A DNA stretch of 5,933 nucleotides. It comes from Desulfobacula sp. Its GTDB lineage: Bacteria; Desulfobacterota; Desulfobacteria; Desulfobacterales; Desulfobacteraceae. Under the pieces are notes generated by a model that saw only the letters and a program-made list of their open reading frames with translations, did no database searches and was not told where the DNA came from. The DNA lies in NCBI GenBank assembly GCA_023144585.1, contig JAGLFI010000081.1, forward strand, positions 1-5,933. Reading direction: 5' to 3'. The translations under genes were made by a program, and so were the position numbers. Shown here piece by piece: positions 1 to 5,869 of this stretch. Each line of letters starts with the position of its first letter. Within the stretch, counting starts at the first letter, position 1.

Positions 1-485
1 GCAGAATGGCTGTTCACCGTATCCTGGATATATAAAGGGGTAATTTCAAGCTTGTGGCAAATTCTTCGCACCATCAGCATCAAATAGGCAACATCAATAC
101 CAAAGGGACAGTACATGGCGCACCGCTTACAGACATTACATTCCGTTTGGGCAATATGAACAGCTCTTCTGAGAAAATCTATTGATACTTCCCCCTTTTT
201 CTCCAGCATTTCCCAGATGGTCTGTTTTACCTTTCCTGCCGGGGAAAAGGACGGATCACGGTCATTTGAGAGGAAATACACACAGGCTTCCGCACAAAGA
301 CCGCAGTGCATGCATGTCTCAACATACGCTTTAAACCTGGGTCCGGTCTCGTCCTGAAGCACCTGGTTAATGGTATTTTTTATTCTTTCGGGGGTAAGCC
401 TGGCCAACCCGGCTTCAACAGCTTTATCTGTACATTTTTCTTTCACAATATTTGATTCATCCTTTGTTTTTATCTTATTTGGCAT
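1..485 (-). CDS. tmcB: TmcB, HdrD-like iron-sulfur subunit of the Tmc electron-transfer complex (N-terminal 161 residues, cut by window edge)
   Basis: I translated this open frame directly; it starts at the ATG at 485-483 and runs off base 1 without a stop. Two ferredoxin-type cluster motifs are visible. The first is CMHCGLCAEAC (Cys58, 61, 64, 68). The second is CNVCKRCAMYCP (Cys116, 119, 122, 126). Together they predict two [4Fe-4S] clusters. The stretch LARLTPERIKNTINQVL before the first motif resembles TmcB proteins as I remember them. The family is related to HdrD of heterodisulfide reductase, whose C-terminal CCG domains bind a further cluster; that half would lie beyond the left edge. 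There is no signal peptide or membrane segment, so it should sit on the cytoplasmic face, bound to TmcC. The start is supported by an AAGGAGA at 491-497, five bases before the ATG, and by the 20-nt gap after tmcC. HdrD or GlpC-like proteins from other complexes are the alternative, but the tmcC and tmcD neighbours favour TmcB. Confidence 0.
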   Translation of the reverse strand, partial: MPNKIKTKDESNIVKEKCTDKAVEAGLARLTPERIKNTINQVLQDETGPRFKAYVETCMHCGLCAEACVYFLSNDRDPSFSPAGKVKQTIWEMLEKKGEVSIDFLRRAVHIAQTECNVCKRCAMYCPFGIDVAYLMLMVRRICHKLEITPLYIQDTVNSHS

Positions 486-505
486 TTTCATCTCCTTATA
501 ACTGA

Positions 506-1165
506 TTACCAGTCTTTTGCATGTCTCACATTTCCGAATTCAGATCCCATGTAAGCCCTTGTTAACGGGGCAACAATCATATGGGAGAATCTTGAGAACG
601 GTATGAGAATAAGCATAATCTCACCTGAGATCACATGAGCTATGACCATCCATCTGTATAAAAAAAACTGGTGATATGCCAGAAAGCCTGTAATAAAAGG
701 CAAAGCAACAATTAAAATTAAGACGTAATCTTTAAAGGATGTTAAATACTTGACTTCCGGGATCTTCTGCCTGCGAATGGCAAAAAAGACCAGTGCAAGG
801 ATAACGATAACAGTTAATATATCGGCCAGGCCGTCATCCAGCGCCATCCAGGAGACCTGAAAAGCTTCATTGAGCAGAACAATATGGGACATCAAAAAAA
901 TCGGAACAATAAAGAGCAGCAGATGGAAAATATAGGATATTGAATAAAAAATCGGGCTCTGTCTTGTACTTTGGGGAAAAAATGGTATTAACCAGGCAAA
1001 AATTGATCTTAAGCTGTGTTTCAGGGTCAAATAGGAATAAACATATGACTCCCTGGCATTCACATCTTTGATAATCATTACAAGTTTAAATATCAGGCCG
1101 AGGATGAAAATCGAAAAAGCAATCCAGACCATTGGTCCCATAATAAAATCTATAAAGGCATTCAT
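506..1165 (-). CDS. tmcC: TmcC, integral-membrane cytochrome b subunit of the Tmc complex
   Basis: This 219-residue, very hydrophobic protein has five likely membrane helices at roughly residues 10-32, 73-97, 110-130, 145-163 and 172-196. That is the layout of the NarI-type (nitrate reductase gamma) cytochrome b family. Candidate haem-ligand histidines lie in helix 2 (His81, His94) and helix 5 (His177, His195). The 18-residue spacing of the last pair equals that of the E. coli NarI ligands His187/His205 as I recall them. His50 and His165 lie near membrane edges. The protein contains no cysteine and no CxxCH, so no haem c is expected. Its role in the complex would be to carry electrons across the membrane from periplasmic cytochrome c3 to TmcB. 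The ATG at 1165-1163 is preceded by AAAGGAGA (1171-1178). It follows tmcD by 27 nt and precedes tmcB by 20 nt, so cotranscription is almost certain. Other NarI-like anchors (DsrM, HmeC) are alternatives, but this length and the flanking genes fit TmcC best. Confidence 0.
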   Translation of the reverse strand: MNAFIDFIMGPMVWIAFSIFILGLIFKLVMIIKDVNARESYVYSYLTLKHSLRSIFAWLIPFFPQSTRQSPIFYSISYIFHLLLFIVPIFLMSHIVLLNEAFQVSWMALDDGLADILTVIVILALVFFAIRRQKIPEVKYLTSFKDYVLILIVALPFITGFLAYHQFFLYRWMVIAHVISGEIMLILIPFSRFSHMIVAPLTRAYMGSEFGNVRHAKDW

Positions 1166-1192
1166 ATTTATCTCCTTTGAAAGAACATCCTT

Positions 1193-2449
1193 TTATAAAA
1201 TCTTGTCTATTGACATGATCTTCCGTTGATACACACCGTTCTTTACTGCTTTTTGTAGAATTTTTGTATTATCAGGACTGATGACCGGTGTCGCCATAAA
1301 ATCATATCCAGTGGGAATCACTATATTGTTTACAGCCAGAAAATATTGACCATTTTTTTCAATTACAACTGAAACAATATTACCATCCGAGCTGATACAC
1401 GGATGAAACACCTTATCTGCCGCAAGATTCCATTTTTTTTGATTGACTGCAAGCGTCCAGGTTTCCTTATCTTTGAGAACGGCAACCAGAGTAGAACCAT
1501 CTTTGGAATAAAAAAGTTCTGAAATCATCTGATCCGCTGTCATATCCCAGGTTCTATCATTTTCAGCAATGGTCCATTTGCCAAACTTGTCCGATGCAAT
1601 GGCGGCAATATTCCCGGTCTTTTGTGAAACCACAAGCTTCCAGATCTGGTTGTACCGGGTCTTCCAGAAAGGTTGATCGTCTTTATAAATCGCCCATTTT
1701 CCGCCTTGTTTTACCGGTGCGATGACTGAACTTGTTCCAGAAAGGAACACCGGTTGCCATACGGATTGGAATTTCTTATCCCAGGCAGTATCATTAACGA
1801 CAATGGTATAGTTGCTTCGATCAAGGCGGACACCATAGGCAACATTTTTGCCGGTTAAATCAAAACTGATATCCCAAATGTTAAAAAAATTCTTCTCGAT
1901 TGCCTTTCCATCAACTGCACAAGAAAAAATCCCTTGTTTAAAAACTTCAATTTCTGCCTGTGCCATTGGTGTCACCTGCACGACAGCGGCAACGGTGCCG
2001 GTATCACTCAACACCATTTCATTGATATTATCATACATTTGATCCCAGAGTTTATCATTGACAGCCATTCCATATTTCATATCTGTTTGAACGGCCAGAC
2101 TCAGGCTTGAACCGTCTCGATTTATCTGTAAATTCCAGATAAAATCAAACCAGTTCTCCCATTCAGTGCCATTGATGCTCAATGTCCATTCCTCGTCACT
2201 GCTGACACAGGCAGCAAACTTTCCATCAGGCAAAGGTCTTAACCCCCAGGCCTTATCATATTCCTTATCCCAGGCGTCACCATTTTCACACACTGTGAAC
2301 ACGCCTTCCTCGACATTTACAATGCTTGCAATGGTTTCTCCATCCGGACTGACATAAGGTTCCTCCACCCAGACAAACCGGTCTTTCCACTCCCGGACAG
2401 GTACTTCCTTTAAATCCGTACTCCAGTCAAAAGATTTGCTTTTTTCCAT
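1193..2449 (-). CDS. tmcD: TmcD, tryptophan-rich cytoplasmic subunit of the Tmc complex with ten propeller-like repeats
   Basis: This 418-residue soluble protein contains 20 tryptophans, which matches the description of TmcD as the tryptophan-rich subunit of Tmc. Most tryptophans mark an internal repeat of the form N-D/G-x-x-W-D-x-x-F/Y-x-x-I/V-W, followed by S-x-D/G-G and a short hydrophobic strand. Repeat positions are near residues 21, 60, 97, 135, 184, 223, 262, 301, 340 and 378. The period is about 39, except for a ten-residue insertion between the fourth and fifth copies. Each unit ends in a strand such as WTLAVN. The spacing and strand pattern suggest a WD40-like or PD40-like beta-propeller, which is inference. 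No signal peptide, membrane segment, CxxC or CxxCH is present; the four cysteines (54, 81, 177, 351) are scattered, so no cofactor of its own is evident and a structural or docking role is plausible. The start is supported by GGAGA at 2455-2459. The molecular function of TmcD is not established. Confidence 0.
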   Translation of the reverse strand: MEKSKSFDWSTDLKEVPVREWKDRFVWVEEPYVSPDGETIASIVNVEEGVFTVCENGDAWDKEYDKAWGLRPLPDGKFAACVSSDEEWTLSINGTEWENWFDFIWNLQINRDGSSLSLAVQTDMKYGMAVNDKLWDQMYDNINEMVLSDTGTVAAVVQVTPMAQAEIEVFKQGIFSCAVDGKAIEKNFFNIWDISFDLTGKNVAYGVRLDRSNYTIVVNDTAWDKKFQSVWQPVFLSGTSSVIAPVKQGGKWAIYKDDQPFWKTRYNQIWKLVVSQKTGNIAAIASDKFGKWTIAENDRTWDMTADQMISELFYSKDGSTLVAVLKDKETWTLAVNQKKWNLAADKVFHPCISSDGNIVSVVIEKNGQYFLAVNNIVIPTGYDFMATPVISPDNTKILQKAVKNGVYQRKIMSIDKIL

Positions 2450-2454
2450 TTTTA

Positions 2455-2459
2455 TCTCC
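2455..2459 (-). promoter_or_regulatory. Shine-Dalgarno of tmcD
   Basis: GGAGA on the minus strand lies five bases upstream of the tmcD ATG. It fixes this start and shows that tmcD is translated independently of the receiver gene 51 nt upstream. Confidence 0.
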
Positions 2460-2500
2460 GAATTTTCTGATAAACGCTCATTATCTTTCAGATTCGTTAC

Positions 2501-2878
2501 TCATTTTATTAATTCGTTAATAATTATATCCAACGATGTTATTGTCAAGGGTTTTTCAATGAAGCGGTCTATTCCGGCTTTAAGTATTTCAAGTTTAAGC
2601 TCGTCATTGACAATTGTAGCCATCAGAATTCTTGTGATACCCGGATCATTCTTTGCAACCAGATTCAAAAATTCAATGCCGTTCATGTCCGATAAAAAAT
2701 AATCTGAAATCACCATGTTAATTTTCTGATATTTGAGAGCATTCAATCCTTCAGATGCAGATTGAAATATTAAAAGGTCCATATGGCTGCTGTCAAAAAA
2801 GACTTTCAAGGAATCACGAATATGCTCATCGTTATCAATAAACATAATCTGAGGTAATTTTTTATACTTTCCAGCCAT
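2501..2878 (-). CDS. Stand-alone response-regulator receiver domain protein, first gene of the tmc operon
   Basis: The 125-residue protein is a single CheY-like receiver domain with nothing attached. The acidic pocket is FIDNDE, with Asp15 and Asn16 at the usual Asp-Asp pair. The phosphoacceptor is Asp59 in VISDYFLSDMNG. The switch Thr88 lies in ILMAT, and the conserved Lys109 lies in FIEKP. All key positions are present except that the second acidic residue is Asn, a substitution seen in some working receivers. With no output domain it probably passes phosphate or acts by protein contact, as DivK or CheY types do; its kinase is not in the window. It is followed by tmcD after 51 nt and preceded by a sigma-54 promoter, so it is likely the leader cistron of the tmc operon. 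I recall receiver genes beside tmc in Desulfovibrio vulgaris as well, which supports a real link. The Shine-Dalgarno (AGGA, only four bases from the ATG) is mediocre, and its level may therefore be low. Confidence 0.
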   Translation of the reverse strand: MAGKYKKLPQIMFIDNDEHIRDSLKVFFDSSHMDLLIFQSASEGLNALKYQKINMVISDYFLSDMNGIEFLNLVAKNDPGITRILMATIVNDELKLEILKAGIDRFIEKPLTITSLDIIINELIK

Positions 2879-2936
2879 TTGATCCTGATAATAACCTGAT
2901 ATTAAATTGTTAAATACCTTATGGCACTTTAATGCT

Positions 2937-2964
2937 AAAAAAATAATCTTAAATCAATTTTAAG
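2937..2964 (-). terminator. Weak intrinsic-terminator-like hairpin and T-run after proB
   Basis: On the minus strand CTTAAA (2964-2959) can pair with TTTAAG (2953-2948) across a five-base loop. A run of seven T follows at 2943-2937 after ATTA. The stem is six pairs with only one G-C pair, so termination would be inefficient at best. The sigma-54 start predicted near 2957 falls inside the hairpin, so only transcripts reading through from proB could form it. No stronger terminator is seen between proB and the receiver gene. Confidence 0.
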
Positions 2965-2967
2965 CAA

Positions 2968-2984
2968 AGCAGAAACCATGCCAG
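2968..2984 (-). promoter_or_regulatory. Sigma-54 (-24/-12) promoter of the receiver-tmcDCB operon
   Basis: The minus strand reads CTGGCATGGTTTCTGCT. Against the RpoN consensus YTGGCACGrNNNTTGCW it carries the invariant GG at -25/-24 and GC at -13/-12 at exactly the required spacing. The two departures are T for C in the -24 box and C for the first T of the -12 box. It lies in a spacer otherwise very poor in G and C, upstream of and pointing at the receiver gene. The predicted start is near 2957, giving an untranslated leader of about 79 nt. A sigma-54 promoter needs an AAA+ enhancer-binding activator, which is not encoded here. Assignment rests on the motif and its position only. Confidence 0.
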
Positions 2985-2990
2985 AAAATA

Positions 2991-3058
2991 ATTTATGAAT
3001 TTAAGCTATAAAACCAATATATTAGAAGGGTTTAAGATGAACGACCATTTATGAATTT
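2991..3058. repeat. 12-bp direct repeat upstream of the sigma-54 promoter, possible activator sites
   Basis: The sequence ATTTATGAATTT occurs at 2991-3002 and again at 3047-3058, a 56-bp offset. Relative to the predicted start the copies lie near -34 to -45 and -90 to -101; the second is in the range where sigma-54 activators often bind. The surrounding DNA is extremely AT-rich, so chance is a real alternative. Confidence 0.
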
Positions 3059-3131
3059 TTCAATATTTATAAAAAATATGAAAATAATTTAGAAAGATTG
3101 CTAAATTTAGAAAATTTTAAAAGTGTGGTAG

Positions 3132-4259
3132 TCAGCAAGAATCTTTAAGCACAAGATTGTTGCGATGAATGATTTCATCATAGTGTTTACCGCCAAGACA
3201 TGCCTCTATCTGGGTGGTTTTTAACCCCTTTATCAAATTGATATCAAAAGACCTGTAATTAACCAGACCAGTTCCGATGATTTCATTGGAAAGCGTCTTG
3301 AAAGAAACAGCAGCACCTTCTTCAAAGTCTCCCTCTACTGCGACAACTCCTATGGGAAGCAGGCTTTTCCCATTCTGTCTGACCGCATGGACAGCACCTT
3401 CATCAATAACAATACTTCCTTTGGGAGCAAGTGTATGAGCAATCCAGCATTTTCGACTGGCCATTTTTTCTTTTTTGGGAACAAAGTATGTGCCATGGGC
3501 TTCACCGTCAAAAAGATGCAGCAATATATTGGGTGTATCCCCCCTGGCCACTATCATTGGGATGCCGGCTGAAGTGACTTTCCGGGCAGCCTGGATTTTA
3601 CTGAGCATTCCTCCGGTGCCCAGTGTCCCGGGGATTCCACTTGCAAATTCTTCAATTTCCTTTTTAAAACTTGTCACCTTTGGAATCAACATTGCATCGG
3701 AAAATTGCCTTGGATCTTTATTATACAACCCGTCAATATCAGTTAAAATGAATAAAAAATCAGCATCCATCAGCAGGGTGATCATGGCTGCAAGATTGTC
3801 ATTATCCCCTAATTTTATTTCCTCAACCATGATGGTATCATTCTCATTAACGATGGGTACAACTTTCCAGTTAATCAGAGTATTTAAAGTATTTCTTGCA
3901 TTCAGATACCGTTTGCGGTTATTCAAATCTTCAGCAGTTAAAAGAATCTGGGCAACCTTTTTATTACACGTAACAAAACTTTTTTCATAGGCATTCATCA
4001 CACCGCTCTGTCCAACGGCTGAAATTGCCTGACGTTTTGGTATCTCATCCGGGCGGCGTTCCATTCCCATTCTTCTGAGGCCTGCTGCCATTGCCCCGGA
4101 TGATACTAAAATCACCTCAATCCCTTTGTCCATCAGAACACTGATCTGGGTGGAAATGGATTCAATCACTTCCAGATTCAAACTATTCTTTGCTGTGATC
4201 ACATTACTGCCTAATTTCACAACCACCCGTCTGGCAGTGATCAATCGTTGTTTTGGCAT
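3132..4259 (-). CDS. proB: Glutamate 5-kinase (ProB) with C-terminal PUA domain
   Basis: It catalyses the first step of proline synthesis, ATP-dependent phosphorylation of glutamate to gamma-glutamyl phosphate, in the cytoplasm. The length of 375 residues is close to the usual 367 or so of the two-domain form. The amino-acid kinase domain spans about residues 8-260. It shows VVKLGSN with Lys15, VSSGAMAAG (52-60), VNENDT (137-142), GDNDNLAA (151-158), TDIDGLY (173-179) and the GTGGM loop (214-218) followed by Lys221. These are the phosphate- and glutamate-binding signatures of the family. Residues about 277-352 form the PUA domain. The start follows the proA stop by 9 nt. Its own Shine-Dalgarno is poor (AGAG at 4267-4270, overlapping the proA stop), so it probably depends on translational coupling to proA. 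Feedback inhibition by proline is normal for this enzyme but cannot be read from the sequence. Confidence 0.
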   Translation of the reverse strand: MPKQRLITARRVVVKLGSNVITAKNSLNLEVIESISTQISVLMDKGIEVILVSSGAMAAGLRRMGMERRPDEIPKRQAISAVGQSGVMNAYEKSFVTCNKKVAQILLTAEDLNNRKRYLNARNTLNTLINWKVVPIVNENDTIMVEEIKLGDNDNLAAMITLLMDADFLFILTDIDGLYNKDPRQFSDAMLIPKVTSFKKEIEEFASGIPGTLGTGGMLSKIQAARKVTSAGIPMIVARGDTPNILLHLFDGEAHGTYFVPKKEKMASRKCWIAHTLAPKGSIVIDEGAVHAVRQNGKSLLPIGVVAVEGDFEEGAAVSFKTLSNEIIGTGLVNYRSFDINLIKGLKTTQIEACLGGKHYDEIIHRNNLVLKDSC

Positions 4260-4268
4260 AATTCGTCT

Positions 4269-5564
4269 CTAACAAAACTCTTTATTTAATGGTTTATGTG
4301 TAAATGCTTTAGCCGTCTTGCCTGTATAATCTTTTACCATATGGCCATCACCCATCAGCCGCCACTGATAGATCATAAGACCTTCGAGACCGACAGGCCC
4401 CCTCGCATGAATTTTATGGGTGCTGATGCCCACCTCAGCGCCCAGACCAAACCTGAACCCGTCAGCAAACCTGGAGCTGCAATTCCAAAATGCATCTGCT
4501 GTATCTGTATGATCCATAAAATAAAGAGCTCTTTTTTTATCTCCTGTAACAATCACATCGGTATGGCCTGAACCGTATTGATTAATATGGGCCACCGCTT
4601 CTTTCAGGGAAGGAACTACTTTAATAGAAACAATTAAATCAAGGTATTCGGTTTGCCAATCTTCTTCATTAGCTGCTTCAACATCAATAATTGCACCCGT
4701 GTTTTCGCATCCATAAATTTTTACACCCTGCTCTTCTAATTTACTTTTTAAAACCGGAAGTATGTCTTGTGCCAGGGTTTCATGAACCAGAATGGTTTCT
4801 GTGGCATTACAAACCGCCACATACTGGCATTTACTGTCTATGGACAGATCAATTGCCATCTTTGGATCGGCAAACCGGTCAATATAAAGATGACAAATCC
4901 CATCTGCATGTCCCAAAACAGGAATGACCGTATGATCCATGATATACCGCACAAATTCATTACTGCCCCTTGGAATAATCAGATCCACTGAATTTTCAAG
5001 TTTTAACATCTGGTCCACATCATTTCGTGTTTCAAGCAATCCCAGCCAGCCATCGGGTAGTCCCGCATCAACACCGGCCCTGGAAATAATGGCTGCCAGA
5101 ATCTGATTGGTGTTTGACGCCTCACTGCCACCTTTAAGCAAAACTGCATTACCGCTCTTCAAGCAAAGAGCCGCAATCTGCACCAGGGCATCGGGACGGG
5201 ATTCAAAAATCACACCAATCACACCAATAGGTCTGCTCACCTTAAAAAGTGTAAGCCCTTTATCCAGTTCTGTGGCTTTCAAAGTCTTTCCCACCGGATC
5301 TTCCAATTTTATCAGGCTTGCAATCCCTCCACATGCTTCTGATATTTTAGCGAGGTCAAATTTCAACCGCTTCATCAAAGGTGCTTCAAGATCATCTTTT
5401 CGAGCCTGTTCAATATCATTTTTATTGGCTTTAATGATGAGATCCATATTATCTTCTAAAGTCTTAATAATATTGTCCAGTGCGCTGTCTTTTATATCAC
5501 TTGGAAGTGCTGACATAAAAATTGCAGCCTTTTTACATTGAGAAGCGGTTGATTGAATATTCAT
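4269..5564 (-). CDS. proA: Glutamate-5-semialdehyde dehydrogenase (gamma-glutamyl phosphate reductase, ProA)
   Basis: It catalyses the second step of proline synthesis: NADPH-dependent reduction of gamma-glutamyl phosphate to glutamate 5-semialdehyde, which cyclises to pyrroline-5-carboxylate. The 431 residues cover the whole family length. Diagnostic segments are SRPIGVIGVIFESRPDA (110-126), LLKGGSEA (142-149), IPRGSNEFVR (197-206), VIPVLGHADGICHLYID (213-229), the catalytic Cys252 in AVCNATETILVH, and RFGLGAEVGIST with HARGPVGLEGL (371-396). The PRGSN and GHADGICH forms resemble the ProA subgroup that I associate with cyanobacteria and plants rather than the E. coli type; this is from memory. 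The start is supported by AAAGGAT (5571-5577) seven bases before the ATG. proB follows after 9 nt, so the two form one transcription unit. The last step (ProC) is not encoded here. Confidence 0.
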   Translation of the reverse strand: MNIQSTASQCKKAAIFMSALPSDIKDSALDNIIKTLEDNMDLIIKANKNDIEQARKDDLEAPLMKRLKFDLAKISEACGGIASLIKLEDPVGKTLKATELDKGLTLFKVSRPIGVIGVIFESRPDALVQIAALCLKSGNAVLLKGGSEASNTNQILAAIISRAGVDAGLPDGWLGLLETRNDVDQMLKLENSVDLIIPRGSNEFVRYIMDHTVIPVLGHADGICHLYIDRFADPKMAIDLSIDSKCQYVAVCNATETILVHETLAQDILPVLKSKLEEQGVKIYGCENTGAIIDVEAANEEDWQTEYLDLIVSIKVVPSLKEAVAHINQYGSGHTDVIVTGDKKRALYFMDHTDTADAFWNCSSRFADGFRFGLGAEVGISTHKIHARGPVGLEGLMIYQWRLMGDGHMVKDYTGKTAKAFTHKPLNKEFC

Positions 5565-5599
5565 TTTTTAATCCTTTATTTTCTTTTCAATATTTGAAG

Positions 5600-5621
5600 C
5601 AAGAGTACACGGCACTCGTTG
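5600..5621 (-). promoter_or_regulatory. Small hairpin in the proA leader
   Basis: CAA-GAGT can pair with ACTC-G-TTG around a seven-base loop: seven pairs with one bulged base. In a minus-strand transcript it would lie about 36 bases before the proA ATG. There is no T-run after it, so it is not a terminator, and it matches no riboswitch that I recognise. It may be a leader structure or chance. Confidence 0.
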
Positions 5622-5668
5622 AGGGGACTTGTCGGCATTTTTGCTTAAATTATTTTACACAGAAAAAT

Positions 5669-5697
5669 ATATTAATAATTAATTATCAAAAAAACAA
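5669..5697 (-). promoter_or_regulatory. Candidate sigma-70 promoter of proAB
   Basis: On the minus strand TTGTTT (5697-5692) is followed after 17 bases by TAATAT (5674-5669). The predicted start near 5662 gives a leader of about 98 nt before proA. The region is AT-rich and such matches arise easily, so this is a candidate only. Confidence 0.
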
Positions 5698-5805
5698 GAT
5701 TTTACTTAGCTATCAGCCAGTTTTAACAATTAATTTTCAGTTGTGTCCGGTTAGGAAATTGCATGAATAAAAGAATACGATAAAAGTCATTTTTTACTTG
5801 ACATA

Positions 5806-5825
5806 GGCAATAAAATATTTTTGCC
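5806..5825. promoter_or_regulatory. GGCAA-N10-TTGCC dyad, possible operator
   Basis: GGCAA at 5806-5810 is mirrored by TTGCC at 5821-5825 across ten AT bases, giving a 20-bp dyad. It starts two bases after a perfect TTGACA (5798-5803) and lies three bases before the second, longer dyad. The symmetry and position suggest a regulator site for the plus-strand gene. I cannot name the regulator. Confidence 0.
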
Positions 5826-5827
5826 GA

Positions 5828-5856
5828 CTTTGTTATAACCAATTATTATAACAAAG
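5828..5856. promoter_or_regulatory. Perfect 11-bp inverted repeat in front of the plus-strand gene, possible operator
   Basis: CTTTGTTATAA (5828-5838) is exactly the reverse complement of TTATAACAAAG (5846-5856), with a seven-base spacer. The right arm runs into the AAAGGA ribosome-binding site (5853-5858). As DNA it could be an operator; as RNA a hairpin would hide the ribosome-binding site. It is longer than a Rex-type TTGTTAA...TTAACAA site and differs in spacing, so I do not assign it to Rex. Confidence 0.
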
Positions 5857-5869
5857 GAAATTGACAAAC

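Larger units (their letters stand above)
5565..5869. other. Divergent intergenic region between proA and a plus-strand gene
   Basis: This 305-base stretch separates the divergent starts of proA and the gene at the right edge. I see no convincing coding frame, tRNA or complete mobile element in it. It is mostly AT-rich, with a less AT-rich island near 5600-5640 that holds a small hairpin in the proA leader. The proA side also has a candidate sigma-70 promoter. The right side holds two neighbouring dyads and the ribosome-binding site of the plus-strand gene. Confidence 0.

Noticed and set aside
2436..2702. Plus-strand open frame antisense to the receiver gene and the tmcD start
   Set aside because: It opposes a receiver domain with all key motifs, and no initiation signal is seen.
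2884..2901. Two copies of TATCAGG (minus strand) 11 bases apart before the receiver ATG
   Set aside because: They are too short to mean much; the nearer copy merely supplies the AGG of the ribosome-binding site.
3475..3990. Plus-strand open frame of 171 codons inside proB
   Set aside because: It lies antisense to a full, motif-complete proB, has no ribosome-binding site and gives a protein of no recognisable kind.
5107..5541. Plus-strand open frame of 144 codons inside proA
   Set aside because: It is antisense to conserved proA residues; its Ser/Leu-rich composition is typical of a shadow frame.
5629..5645. Sigma-54-like CGGCATTTTTGCT on the plus strand
   Set aside because: The GG to GC spacing is three bases too short for RpoN.
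5675..5686. Perfect 12-bp palindrome ATAATTAATTAT
   Set aside because: It is composed only of A and T, within the spacer of the proA promoter candidate; such palindromes are common by chance in this composition.
5740..5765. Possible insertion-sequence end near TGTCCGGTTAGG
   Set aside because: It looked vaguely like a mobile-element terminus before the plus-strand gene, but no matching inverted end, target duplication or transposase motif is visible in the window.
5522..5770. Plus-strand open frame overlapping the proA start and the intergenic region
   Set aside because: It overlaps the proA N terminus, lacks a ribosome-binding site and runs through AT-rich promoter-like DNA; it is probably chance.
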